Origin: Hydractinia symbiolongicarpus
Lineage: Eukaryota; Cnidaria; Hydrozoa; Anthoathecata; Hydractiniidae
Length of the DNA stretch: 64,000 nucleotides
Reading direction: 5' to 3'
Assembly: GCF_029227915.1 (NCBI RefSeq)
Contig: NC_079880.1
Span: 11,559,501-11,623,500, forward strand
Below, one piece after another: positions 44,161 to 54,486 of this stretch (positions are counted from its first letter, which is position 1; each line of letters starts with the position of its first letter). Below the pieces are notes generated by a model. The model ran no database searches. It had not been told where the DNA came from and was given only the letters and a program-made list of their open reading frames with translations. A program made the translations under genes and the position numbers.

Positions 44161-44467
44161 ATGTTGTCTGGTGCTATCCCCTGTTACTTAGATAAAAACA
44201 TACGAAGACCTAGGCACGCTAACAGTGTATACAAAACTCGTTTCTTTTTGTGTGTTTTAAGAGAGTTTTCTACTACGGCATATAGGGTTCAAAGTTCAGC
44301 CTTCACCACCGGGCTTCGAAAATCCATAATGGCGCATAATCCCCGAAATGGTCTATGGCTGTGTGTAATGGAAACTATAAGTTTACTCTTCTCGATATTG
44401 GAGACACTGGACGAAACAGCGACGGTAGTGGTTTTGGACATAGTGATATGGGAATGGCTTCAGTTTT

Positions 44468-44791
44468 TTAAGGTGTTTCTTTATAGGCTCTACATCTAGT
44501 ATTCCAGATGCACTGGAATCCCCTGACTTTCTCAATGAGGTGAATTTCCCAGTCTCTCTCGTGTTGTTGTCCCAGTTCTCGTTGTTGATGTTGTTGTGAT
44601 GTAGTATGAATAGTTGCTGCTGGTCGATCTTCTTGTTCTAGAGTTTCTGCTATAGTTCTGTTATCACTAATGAGCAGCTCCGTGGTCTTTTCCTGTTGCA
44701 AATACCGTTGATTTGCCATGATGAAAGCATCCTCCTCTGCATTGTACAATTCTATATCAAATTCTTTATCTGTCTCTGTGTACTCCGCCAT
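44468..44791 (-). pseudogene. Harbinger accessory gene with MADF-like start
   Basis: ATG at 44791, 280 bases from the element end. An acidic, Gln-rich N-terminal region (AEYTETDKEFDIELYNAEED) leads to HLIEKVRGFQCIWNTRCRAY then KETP, the first helices of a MADF/Myb-SANT domain. The TAA following ETP appears to replace a Lys codon (the family reads ...ETPKK...), after which the frame continues only briefly. Harbingers need such a DNA-binding partner to import and guide the nuclease; that is family knowledge. Confidence 0.65.
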
Positions 44792-45087
44792 CTTGAAAAA
44801 AGTTTGTTTTGACGAGCGTAGAAAACCAACATCAACAGAAAGATAAAATTCTATGCTTGCAAAAATACTACAATCTGATTGGTTAGTAAATTTCCTGTCC
44901 CGTAACGTAGCGGGAAAAAGTTGAACTCGATTCAACTTTTTCCCGGGACAAAACGTACAACAAAATTATCCCGTGGGACAACAAGAAAATCGTAATGCGC
45001 ATGCTCACGTGATTATTATCCTGTTCCCGTTCCGGTGTCTGCTACCAAACAGACAAGTGGAAACCCACCTTTATTAACCCTATACTT

Positions 45088-45690
45088 TTTCATTGCAGAG
45101 ACAGAGCAGTGGTCCCTTATCTCAAACTTACTAAATCGCGTAATATTACATCCTTTTTCTTTAACAGCTTTTGTAAAGTGTAGCCATTAACACTATCAAT
45201 TACCGTTTATGTCATCAAGACGGTTGTACTATATTAATTGTTATTTTTTCAGTCTAGTCCTTGGAGAGTGGCGACTCCACTTATCACCCAAGCCAAATAT
45301 AAAAGCAAAATCAAATAAAAATTAAGTTTCGAGGGGGGATCATAGTTGGTCTTGTCTTTGGGGGAGTGACGACTCCACTTATTATTCCAGTTTAAAAAAT
45401 TACATATATATAAGCTGGGGGTTTGATCACATATGGTCTTGCCTTTAGAGAGTAGCGACTCCACTTATTACCTGAGTTAAAAAAACAAGGAATAACAAAG
45501 CTAAACAGAGAATGGTTAAAGTTTACTTTAGGAAGACAGGAATGTCTAGTTTCTGCTGATGACCGTCAGCAGACCTTTTCGAGGTGACCCAGCTAGACAT
45601 CCAGGTACTTAGGTTCAGAAATATGGGTCGAAACCTAACTGCCCTTGATTAAAGTTCTGTTCATCTTCTCACATGTGTTGTGTCGTTTTC
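45088..45690 (+). mobile_element. USP-LINE copy E (tail and last USP codons)
   Basis: Sense strand plus. Starts with the end of USP coding (FHCRDRAVVP at about 45089-45118), then variable sequence, then three copies of GGAGAGTGGCGACTCCACTT-type units at about 45258, 45363 and 45455. The GACCGTCAGCAGAC, ACCCAGCTAGACATCCAGG and CATGTGTTGTGTC blocks follow. It begins 17 bases after the Harbinger target site. Confidence 0.75.
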
Positions 45691-45694
45691 ATTT

Positions 45695-46135
45695 TTATTT
45701 TGGCTTTGCCGGGTGGGGCCATTAAAAAGGGTGGCCAAAATAAAAATGACACTCAACCAATTAGTGTCTATAAAAAATCATTTTTTAATTTATCATTAAG
45801 TTTTAAAACCTGTACTTTCGTGGTCATGCGGGAGGAAAATGTATATCCGAGCTCTTTTGTATTATCCCTGCTGGTCCTTCGAACCAGTGCACCGTCAATA
45901 CCCAGAGGGTAGAGAGTTCAGATCACTGTTATCTGGTAACTTATAAGAAGTTTAGCAAGGGGTTTAGCTTTTTAGACGATAAGTTTTATTTATCTCATTT
46001 GTACTTATTTAATTCATTTCGAATTGCTCTAATATTTATTGTTCTGTGTTGTGTTCTGTCGCTGTTGTATTTTTCTGCCTCTTTACGGTTAATGTTTTTA
46101 GGAAATCCTTGCAAAAAGGAGGATTTTGTTTTTTT
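45695..46135. other. No recognised gene
   Basis: Begins with a GC-richer stretch (GGGTGGGGCCATTAAAAAGG and GTGGCC). No family recognised. Confidence 0.4.
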
Positions 46136-46139
46136 GAAA

Positions 46140-46240
46140 AATTTTTAGAGGGTTGCAATCTCTAACTATAGTAGAACCAGCTGTCATTAAACAAGAAATA
46201 TTACATCTAGCTGTTTTATCCCCTCATCATGATCTTGTCT
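46140..46240 (+). repeat. Variant-B USP-LINE 3' end
   Basis: TCTAACTATAGTAGAACCAG then CTGTCATTAAACAAG and CTGTTTTATCCCCTCATCATG; nearly the same at 49003-49090. Confidence 0.65.
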
Positions 46241-46709
46241 TGGGTGTAATGGCCCCACTAAGGTGCCCAACTAGGTCTTCAGGCTTGTCAGCCCTGCTGT
46301 CCATGGTCAAAATATCTACGGGCTGGTCTTATAATGACAAATTCCTGTGTAGGGCTGAGTGTTGGGACCTGAAACACATGTGGGAAGCTACAGCCAGAGT
46401 CACATGTTCTGGCGCACAGGAGGGCTTTATTTAAAGGGGAAGTAAGCTCTAATTTTCTATTTTAAAAAACAACAGCCGCAACAAAAACACAATTGAAATA
46501 CCTATACTTTTTCATAAAGTTTCACTAACTTAGTAAAAAGTTGTGTTTACTATGCGTGAAATCGCTTCGTTATTCCGACCCCTTTACGATTTTAAAAGGA
46601 TTGGGTAGATTTAAAATTATGACGTTTTTTAGTTCAGAAAGTTTAGTGTGCTGGGGGTAAAAGCAGTATTAGTTGTTAATTTACTTAAACATTCCAAATT
46701 GCGCCGCCA

Positions 46710-46965
46710 TCAACTGCACTAACAAAACTGGTAATAATAAATCAAAAGAAAATCTTGATGATGTTGTAGTTTTTTTCAAAATTCCCAGCGCAGAGAAAAA
46801 AAAAAAAGCTTTGAAAAAGAGGGTCACATAACATTAGAAGAACTGGTCCTTTGCCTAAGGATTCAGGAATTTATATATCTTCCACGAACTCAGAGTCAGA
46901 CTGCTTTAAAAAAGATCTTCCGGCAATTACCTGATTTACGTAAATCATTTGACTTTGTATTTATC
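46710..46965 (+). pseudogene. THAP zinc finger relic
   Basis: NCAAINCTNKTGNN and VVFFKIPSA, then after a frame change KDSGIYICSTNFESDCFKKD. Cys-x4-Cys and the terminal Cys are kept, but the final His of the C2CH finger is Asn. Different from the THAP domain at 34.8 kb. Confidence 0.6.
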
Positions 46966-46991
46966 AACCAAACACATGCTTCTTTCGTATT

Positions 46992-47312
46992 TGTTTTATT
47001 ATTATTACTATTACTACTATTATTTAACCAGGATAACCTCTTCAGTTCCTATTGGTACTGCTATCAACGAGGGTCCTGCGAAGGGGGTCCTAGCGGATTT
47101 AAAGCTCCCATTTGAGCTATGAAAGTCGTGGAAGCACAGCAATCGCTCAACTAGACAACCGCCTAAGATATCAATCCTATTCTCATGCTGAGCGCTAAGC
47201 AGAAAGGATAGATTTACACTTTTATAGTCTTTGGCATGACTCGGCAGGGGTTTGAACCCAAGACCTCCCGCACTGGAAGCGAACGCTCTACCACAAGGCT
47301 ATCAGTCGGGAT
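46992..47312 (-). mobile_element. tRNA-derived SINE
   Basis: Read on the minus strand: an RNA polymerase III A box TAGCCTTGTGGTAGAGC (complement of 47285-47301), an anticodon-like loop CTTCCAG, and a B box GGTTCAAACCCC (complement of 47247-47258). A 230-base body ends in TTATCCTGGTTAAATAATAG and a (TAA/TAG)n tail at 46992-47040. The tRNA part resembles tRNA-Gly. It is non-coding and relies on a LINE partner for mobility. Confidence 0.85.
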
Positions 47313-47401
47313 AAAAAGATGCAAGCTCGGTATAAACTTCGTGTTTGTAACCAACAATTACATACCAAGTCAACAAAATTATATTTTACACAATGATAAT
47401 G

Positions 47402-47662
47402 CAGGAGGCAGGGGATGCTTACTCAAGGGCCTGCACCAGATCCCAAGCATGAGTGAATTTCACCAATCCCCATGTTTCCACATTCATGATTGTTTGTTTC
47501 AGTACAGCCGAAATCCATTAGCTTTTTGATCATCCCTGTAATGGGGAGAATGCAGAAGTTTTCCAGTTGCTTCTTATTCTTTGGAGAGAAACCTCCTTTT
47601 TTCAATAACATCTCTGTCTTAAAAGGCCAATTATATCTGCATTGCGATGTAGTTACTCCTAT
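47402..47662 (+). repeat. Interspersed R2-like repeat, copy 3
   Basis: The fullest copy, from GGCAGGGGATGCTTACTCAA to GTAGTTACTCCTATT. The minus strand is open here: IGVTTSQCRYNWPFKTEMLL, KNKKQLENFCILPITGMIKK and CGNMGIGEIHSCLGSGAGP. Equivalent reading in the other copies is similar at the protein level but frame-shifted. Confidence 0.8.
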
Positions 47663-47689
47663 TGATGACTTCCTAATATCTTTGTCTCG

Positions 47690-48818
47690 TTTCATTTTTT
47701 CTCAAACTTACTTTGACATTCAAGTCTAAAAATTATGCACCTTACAACAAGTAAATGTTTTCGTCGCATGCATGTCTTTACAGACGGGGGTAATGACAAC
47801 AATTCGGAAATATCTATCGGCTTTAGAGTATTTATTGCGGATTGGCCATAAAGCACACGATGGTATGTCTTCCTGAACATCTTTTTCTAACAGGAATTTC
47901 ATTATTATCTTTGCAGCAGAAACTTTCGGCGAATAAACTCATTTCTCTACAGTGACCACCTCATTTACACCAATTATTGTTTCCAATTCGATTGCCTTAT
48001 TTTTATATAACTTCGTCTTCATGGTTTGAACTTAAAAATTGATCTTGCTCTTCCAACGACATTTCAGGCTTATAACTAATGGCTTTAAAGCTGAAATGTC
48101 TGGAACACTGTTCCCGACATTTTCTTCGTTACTGGACAAGAAACAATGATGCATTTTGTGTTTCTTATTTAAAAGTCTGTTGCATTATAAGCAACAACAT
48201 AGGGCCTCGTCTAGCTAGCGCAATGTTTTGAACTATAAAAGTTCATATTGAAATTAGAACCCAGTCTTCCAAGTTTTTACGAAGATATGAACAGCGAATA
48301 TAGGTATTTAGTGATATATTCTTGTGATTTTGTGTAATTTTTCTGATTTTACTGTTCAAATACAAATACATAGTCGAAAAAAAAGTTTCACATTTTTGAG
48401 GTTACTTTCCCTTTAACTCTTTTACATATTTTTATATTAACATATAGATTTTTTTCTATTTGTGTTCGATCTGTAACCAGTCCCGTTTATATTGTTGGTT
48501 CCGTCGTGTGTCATATTGTTTGTAGTAGAAGGACTTATTTATAGTTTTATATTTATTTCTTTCTTTCTATGTTGTATAACAATTTATAACTGTCAGTAGG
48601 TGTTTGTAATGTAATGTTTATAGAGGGTCCTTAGTTCAATTTGATTCTGCAGACTATCCTTGTAAAAAGGGAGATCTTGCACTGAATATAGATCCCTAGA
48701 GGATGTAACTTCTACAATTCAAAAACAAAAGAGTCAGTAGACTAGTTCCATCATTACAGCTTCCTGTTTTGTTATATCACAATCAATTTTCGCAAGGAAT
48801 AGTTAAGGTTTTTGTTGC
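47690..48818. other. No recognised gene; possible coding remnant on minus
   Basis: On the minus strand from about 48050 to 47740, KLYKNKAIELETIIGVNEVV, VSAAKIIMKFLLEKDVQEDI and ADRYFRIVVITPVCKDM can be read with few breaks. I do not recognise the protein. Confidence 0.35.
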
Positions 48819-48951
48819 ACAGTACTCATGCTTGTAAGTAGCAAGAAATTGTATTCAGCACCTTCTTCTTGGAGCCTAATCTCAGTTTTATTTACAACCA
48901 TCGTCCCTGTAAACACGATACTTTAGTGCAGGTTGCTGTATTGTAAACCTT
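48819..48951 (+). repeat. 133-bp repeat, copy 1
   Basis: ACAGTACTCATGCTTGTAAG to GCTGTATTGTAAACCT; a near match lies at 60871-61003 inside the plus-strand Helitron. Same orientation, about 90 percent alike by eye. Confidence 0.8.
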
Positions 48952-48954
48952 CAT

Positions 48955-49175
48955 CACCCTTCAAAAAAGGGAAAATTATGCTTCTAGAGGCATTTTCTGT
49001 AGAACCTCTAACTATAGTAGAACCAGTTGTCATTAGACAAGCAATATCATTACAGCTATCTGTTTTGTCACCTCATCATCATATAACCTCTAGTTTGTTT
49101 CCAAAAGCCTAACAGATTGAGTTTATCATTGCAGTGGCTAGCCACCTCTTTGTAAATTATGTTTTCGTAATGATT
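48955..49175 (+). repeat. USP-LINE 3' ends, both variants in tandem
   Basis: First GCTTCTAGAGGCATTTTCTG, then variant-B words (CTAACTATAGTAGAACCAG, TTTTGTCACCTCATCATCA), then ACCTCTAG, CCTAACAGATTGAGTTTATC and GTGGCTAGCCACCTCTTTG of variant A with the final TAAATTATGTTTTC. It combines both end types in one fragment. Confidence 0.7.
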
Positions 49176-49269
49176 GTTTTTGTTGTTAGTGGATGTCACG
49201 CTTTGAATCTGTGGAGAACATCGACCTGAAAACTGATTGAGAAAAACAATTAAATTTACACTTTATCAT

Positions 49270-49790
49270 GGGCATTTTTTTGGCATTATGTACTTTTTAA
49301 AAACCAGGGATTTGCCCTTTCTGCCAAACCTTCGTTAATAAGCGAGCTCTCTGTCTCAGCAAACAGCTGGTCAAGTTTTAGGAACAGCATTTTTTCCAGA
49401 TCGTTTGTTACCTCCAACTTTAGCTTTTTGTTGGGTCGTAACAGGTTTAGGACATCCCGTCCCAAATTTCTTTCTACATCTTCAGATGTGACACTCGGTT
49501 GTTGCGTCCTGTTTGATCTCTTGTACTCTTTGGTCGTCCTTTCTCATATCAGGCCGCGACATCGTCACGGAGATGGTATCCCCAGGTGATTATTTCCGGG
49601 GTTTCTTTTAGGAGGTGCTCTTTGTGATCCCACAAGACTGTCAATCATCGCTTTCTTCTTTCCCAATAACTCTGTTTTAAGGGTTGGTTATAACAACCTG
49701 TTTTGGATGAGATCTATTTGCTGTTGAGTGGTGGCTGTTTTGGACAACGATTTCTTCGATTTTGATTGCTTTTTGTACTGAAAATAATAA
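49270..49790 (-). pseudogene. Unrecognised coding remnant
   Basis: A minus-strand reading with few stops: TTQQQIDLIQNRLL, KTELLGKKKAMIDSLVGSQR, then SNRTQQPSVTSEDVERNLGR, DVLNLLRPNKKLKLEVTNDL and KMLFLKLDQLFAETESSLIN. It is charged and lacks membrane segments. The even codon usage suggests a former protein, but I recognise no family. One or two stops and a frame change interrupt it. Confidence 0.4.
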
Positions 49791-49794
49791 TCAA

Positions 49795-50734
49795 AATATG
49801 TTACCTAATATGCTATTCAATTCTTCATTAAATTATTATTGTTTAACCGTACTCACCTTTATTTCTGCAATAGATTTAAAGTAGACACAGCAGACGTTTA
49901 AAATTGAACACAGTGCTCTTATATTTTCTTGATCAAGAAAGCTCGAAGCCGGAATAGAAAATAGTGAGAGTTAATACTAGCCACAAGGCCCGTAGAAAAT
50001 CAACTTAGGTAAAAACAAACAAAGAAAAAAGATCTAGTATCTGAATTTAGCTTTTTGTTATTCTCATGCAGGTTACACCGACATTTTAAAAGATTTCTTC
50101 TGTGTGACATCTCTGTTGAAGACCTTTATTGTAGTTTTAAGGAATAATATTTTATTCGAAAATGTGTAATTTTTTACTGGTTTTTGTGTTTCTTATGTAG
50201 TTTACGACGACAGTTTTAAAACCTTTAGTGTCATTATGCAGTTTTGCGTTAACTGGATGTATCTGCTGTTATTCAGAAGAGGTTATGGCCTAAACTTGTA
50301 AAGCTGTATTTTCTTTATCATTCCGAATGGCGGTGGATGCAGATTATATTAAAACGATGTTGCCGTTGTGGAAGTATTTTCTTCTGAACATGTTGAAATA
50401 ACAAAAATTGGTGCAGACATTATCGAAGAATTAAACACGACAGTAAAGAAAACAAAATCTAGTGCACGCAATTTGTGCGTAATGTTTAATACATCTCTTC
50501 ACAGTTTAAGTTCTCCCCTCATTTTCTGTATTGGAAAAGGAAGTAGACAGAGTAAAATTAACAAGGCTTGATTATAGGCATTATAAATTAAACTCGCAAA
50601 ATGAAAACTTGGTATGTTAGTGGCAGTATACTTAAAACATATGCGAAAGAATTACATCTTTTCTTTCAAAATATTTCACAAAAGTCCTCTCAATTCATAA
50701 AAGTTTACTTTATTCTTTTAAGTCTCATTAGCAT
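49795..50734. other. No recognised gene
   Basis: An open frame at 50368-50571 (EVFSSEHVEITKIGADIIEE and so on) is the only notable one. Its relation to the following USP-LINE copy is unclear. Confidence 0.35.
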
Positions 50735-50833
50735 AGGCAGGGGATGCTTACTCAAGGGCCCGCACCAAATCCCAAGCATGAGTGTATTTTACCAATCCTC
50801 ATGTTTCCACATTCATAGGTGTTTGTTTCAGTG
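50735..50833 (+). repeat. Interspersed R2-like repeat, copy 4 (partial)
   Basis: GGCAGGGGATGCTTACTCAA through CATAGGTGTTTGTTTCAGTG; the remainder is missing and USP-LINE sequence follows soon after. Confidence 0.75.
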
Positions 50834-50904
50834 AACTCGTATAAACCTTCTTCTCACTATGGACATAAATTACAAAAGTTCAGATTACCTCTATCGTCTT
50901 AACA

Positions 50905-51320
50905 CTAGCACCTCTGAACAAGTATCTCCATTCCTTGAACTTGCCCTGAAATCGACTTTACAATGGTCAGTAGATAATTTTTTAAGCGGCAGGAATTATC
51001 AGGTTTTGACTCGTCAGTATTGTTAGAGTGATCAAACTGCAACAGTGGAAAAAGAAGTGGCAGGGTGCAGTCCATTTTTTATTTTGCAGTTAAACCGTTT
51101 TGCCCATCGCAGAGGTCTTGTGCCTACGGTTTGTTCTCCTGTTACATTTTACCCGGGCACCCTTTCTGTACCTATCACTGTATAAAAAGGTCGCAAGCAG
51201 TACAACTTAAGGGCCGCAATTAATTACTTTGGAAACACGGACAACGGCCATTACACTACCGTCGCTTAAAACCAAGTGCATAGTAAGTGGTTTCATTGCA
51301 AAGACAAAGCAGTGGTCCCT
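50905..51320 (+). pseudogene. USP protease fragment of copy F
   Basis: SEQVSPFLELALKSTLQWSV, DNFL, then a zinc-finger half lost to a stop, VEKEVAGCSPFFILQLNRFA (the LxLKRF-like block) and, further on, LRAAINYFGNTDNGHYTTVA and KWFHCKDKAVVP. The His box GHYTT is intact. Compared with the 25-kb copy the protein differs at many positions yet keeps motif residues. Confidence 0.75.
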
Positions 51321-51454
51321 TGCAAAAAAAGCTTACTAAATGTTGTGCAACATTAGATCCTTTTTCTTTAACACCTTATGTAAAGTGCAGCCATCAACAC
51401 CATCAATTACCGTTTATTTCATCAAAGGGGGGGTTTGACTATATTAATTGTTAC

Positions 51455-51690
51455 TTTATCAGTCTCGTCTTTGGAGGGTGACGACTCCACTTATTACGCT
51501 AGGTAAAATAAAGGCGAAAAACAAATTAAAAATTACGTCGGAAAGGGGGTTTGACTGCATCTTATCTTTGGAGAGTGACGACTCCACTTATTACCTCAGT
51601 CAAAATATAAAGAAACTAAAAAAAATGACAGTTAGGGGGTTTGCCAGCGCTGGTCTTATTGTTGGAGAATAACATCTTCACTTATTACCC
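51455..51690 (+). repeat. Tandem motif array of copy F
   Basis: Three units of TTTGGAG(A/G)GTGACGACTC then CACTTATTAC at about 51468, 51570 and 51665 (the last altered). Each is followed by an A-rich spacer and a GGGGGTTTG block; unit length about 100 bases. Complement of the GGAGTCGTCACTCTCC motif in the minus-strand copies. Confidence 0.8.
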
Positions 51691-52060
51691 CAGTCATACA
51701 AAATTGTACTAAGTAGGGAAGATGAAAAATTTACGCCTGAGATAAAAGAAAAAAAACTGTTTGCAGATCTCTTGAGGTAACCCAGATAAACATTTTGGTT
51801 ACCTTGGTGCAGGAATATGGGTCGAAGTCGTGTCCTACTCTTTGTTTGTTTGCCCAAGTTTTGTTCTTATGTGGCAATTAACTCCTTGGAAAAAGAAAGA
51901 ATTTTGTCCATTCGTGAGTACATTCTTTAGAGGAGCAAAACCTCTAGATTTAACTTTAAGTTTCGGAATCTTTAAAGGGTATAACCTCTACATAGCCATA
52001 AGCACCTGTCTTTAGACAAGTATTATCATTACAGCTTGCTGTTTTGTCACCTCATTATCA

Positions 52061-53380
52061 ACTCAAATGATCTAGTTTTGGATACCTAGCTTTTATCTGT
52101 TTTATATTCTCTTAATGGATACCCATCGTAGTACAGTTACGAAAACATTTTACTCTCTCTTTCTTCGGTATTAGTAAGGCGTTCTTTACGATGTTATTTC
52201 TTTTTAAAATCAACGTTTAAAAATTAGATTGAGAAATCCGAGGCTAGATATTTTACAATTTAATCAAGATTTCAAGGAGTTTAAAGGGTTATTTACATAC
52301 AAAAAGTTTTCTAATCTTAAAACGTCTAGTGATGATTTAAAAACGAACCTCTTGAATTGATTCACTGTCATTGTCTGAAAAATTCAAATCCTTAGAGATA
52401 TGTGTCATCACTACCCTTAATTTTAAAATTGATTTCGTTATCTTTTCCAAAGTGCTTCGTTATTTCCGGGGCCCAAAAGTCATTATTGGTCTGAAAGAAT
52501 GCAACTACAATTTGTAAATTAAGTAGGTGATCTAGACACTTCTGATTATCATACCAATCTTATTGTAACATAATGAAAGATGAATAAGGTAATTAATTTG
52601 CTTAAATACAGGAGATTTTTTGTTTCTTTATATGAACGAACATATTTGAACTGGAAAGAATTAGCTGACTTTTTAACTTTGAATATCGATTATAAAAAAA
52701 AGCGGGAACAAACTGTCGGGTAAAAAATATCTTTTAGTATTTCATAATATATCTGTTTCCTTCACCTTTTTAATGAAGAAAGGATTGAAAAATCATATTA
52801 GGCAAAACATATTTAATTCCTACTAGCATCACTGCTATTGTATTACACTGCAAAAGTAAAAACTTTCTGTAAGTTTATACATCCTAACAGTAAAGAAGAC
52901 AATGAGGCAATTTTACACGTTTACAACATTCCCTGTTATTTTATATACTAAGATATTCTCCTTGTCATTATTGTCTCGCTCAACGACGAACATTCACGAA
53001 AATTTTGCATAGCTTCTAACACTTTTTACATATCTGGAAAAGAAAGAAGCAAATTACAAAACAATGCTGACACTCAGTTCTTTTGTTAAAATGATTGTAT
53101 TTTCAATAAAACAATCAAAGGAAAACACAAGGTCATCGAGACTTTTTTGATTTATACACAAAGAAACATCTAAGGACAGCGCTTAAGAATACGTTAAAGC
53201 TAGGGCGCATATTGTGCACAGGATAATACTTAAGAAAAAAAACTTGGCAGTAACGTAATCAAATTTTAAGCTGTTACTAATGTGTTTTTTAGATATTTAA
53301 AACAGACACGACGTACTTCTACGTTTTTTACATCAAATTAATAATGTTTATAAATCTAAAGCATGTGCATTAACAAAAGC
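52061..53380. other. No recognised gene
   Basis: AT-rich; only short frames. Could be host intergenic or intronic DNA, since it lacks the repeat words seen elsewhere. Confidence 0.4.
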
Positions 53381-53745
53381 TTATATTTGTGCTGATAGTA
53401 ACCATACCTTTTTCGAGATTTTATGAATCAGAATACGAAGTGCAGAGAAGTAACTCACACATCCTCGTAAATTACTCTGCGCTGCTACTAGTAAGATAAA
53501 TACATATAACAAAAAAATAAAGAGAAAGAAAAATACCAACGTTAAAATCCACCAATACGCACCAAGCATTGTGCATTTTCAACAATTTTATCTTGGTTTA
53601 TGTTCTCTACACTCCTGTTATCATAGGATGAGTCTGATTCTTTTGCAACTTCTTTATCTCGGTTCAAGTTCTCTAGACTTCCGTTATCTTTGGGAAAGAC
53701 TGATTTGTCTTCTGCATTTTTTTTTTTATCTCCGTTTAAGTTCTG
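53381..53745 (-). other. Possible exon(s): membrane segment and 66-bp repeats
   Basis: Two overlapping minus-strand readings. One, open after TCTACTTACAG, has three 22-residue repeats of the type LENLNRDKEVAKESDSSYDN ending at RIGGF. The other starts with ATG at 53569 and has a strongly hydrophobic segment (WILTLVFFFLFIFLLYVFIL) followed by a basic end ISKK just before GTATGG, a donor-like site. A single-pass membrane protein exon is possible. No family recognised; both could be chance. Confidence 0.3.
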
Positions 53746-53964
53746 TAAGTAGATTTGTTAGACACTAGATAAATAGGTGCAATTCTGCAATAGCATTCCC
53801 TGGTTTTATTACTAACTTGCAAAGACAATACTAAACTGAGAATATTCATAACTGCTGTGGAAAGATAAACAATAACGATTTTCTAGGCATCGTTCACAAA
53901 TGCATATATTTCTAATGTCGAAAAGTATTTCCATTGTCATTCATATGCTCACTATTAACAAATT

Positions 53965-54354
53965 AGTCCGTAGAGGTTTCTCTAATAGACTTTACATGAG
54001 GTATTGCATTGTGTCCAGAAAGTGAGACTTGTAATACGTATTTTTGATTTTCGTGCCATTTGACTTCAGCGATTTCTCCATCGTGTAAGATGGTATCAAC
54101 AAAGAATGCTGGACGATAAACTTTCGGCCAATTCGGGCTTTTTATCAGCGTTTTATGTATTATAACAGAAGTGAAAATTACGTTTTTGACATGTTTTGGA
54201 TCCCGATTTTTACTGTAAAAAACAGTCTTATTAACTTGAAAAATTCAAAACAAATTTTTTGCGCCATTGGACAATTTTTCGTCATCAGGAGGCTGAAATG
54301 ACCCATCTTGAATATCCAATAACAAAGTAGTTTTATTCTGGATGCCAAAGTCAC
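53965..54354 (-). pseudogene. Harbinger transposase, C-terminal part
   Basis: SDFGIQNKTTLLLDIQDGSF, QPPDDEKLSNGAKN, DPKHVKNVIFTSVIIHKTLI, VYRPAFFVDTILHDGEIAEV and KWHENQ match the DDE_Tnp_4 second half (SDGGIF..., LHN-like and the final WR-like blocks). One TGA lies near 54258; otherwise open to a natural-looking stop at about 53965. The N-terminal part is on the other side of the pogo element (56942-57312). Overlaps no other gene. Confidence 0.7.
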
Positions 54355-54431
54355 TACCGTGGTTTCTCTAATTTAACGCGTGGCAATAAATAATTATTTT
54401 AGACGTTACGCGTGAAAAATTAGAGAAAGAT

Positions 54432-54486
54432 TAAACTTAACAGGTTGAGTATTTCATTGTGCCTTGCTGCAATGTTCAAAATTTTC
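54432..54486 (-). repeat. 55-bp word shared with 21017-21071
   Basis: On the minus strand GAAAATTTTGAACATTGCAG through CTCAACCTGTTAAGTTTA, one mismatch to the plus strand at 21017-21071. It lies between the left end of the pogo element and the HIRAN gene stop. Confidence 0.85.

Larger units (their letters stand above)
36627..45070 (+). mobile_element. Harbinger element with nested insertions
   Basis: Ends AGGTGGGTTTCCACTTATCC at 36627 and the complement of AGGTGGGTTTCCACTTGTCT finishing at 45070. Both are followed inward by GGAACGGGAA-type words. TTA flanks both ends (36624-36626 and 45071-45073), the 3-bp duplication expected of Harbinger. Inside are a nuclease remnant (plus) and a MADF-domain gene (minus), as in two-gene Harbingers. 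Removing the LINE and piggyBac insertions leaves roughly 3.4 kb. The long gap between ends makes the pairing depend on the matching sequence and the TSD. Confidence 0.8.
50905..52060 (+). mobile_element. USP-LINE copy F
   Basis: Sense strand plus: USP coding, the tandem-motif tail (51470-51690), and the variant-B 3' end finishing TTTTGTCACCTCATTATCAA at about 52060. It gives the clearest link from USP codons through the tail to the variant-B end. 5' truncated or cut at about 50900. Confidence 0.75.

Noticed and set aside
36627-45070. One giant transposon with all genes as cargo
   Set aside because: The LINE and piggyBac inside have their own borders and target sites, so they are nested insertions and not cargo.
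47240-47312. Functional tRNA gene
   Set aside because: A and B boxes are present, but the acceptor stem does not close and the sequence continues into a SINE body with a trinucleotide tail.
53965-54354. Novel host gene exon
   Set aside because: At first sight an unknown open exon with an acceptor-like TTTTTTACAG, but the sequence fits the Harbinger C-terminal half and joins the N-terminal half across the pogo element.
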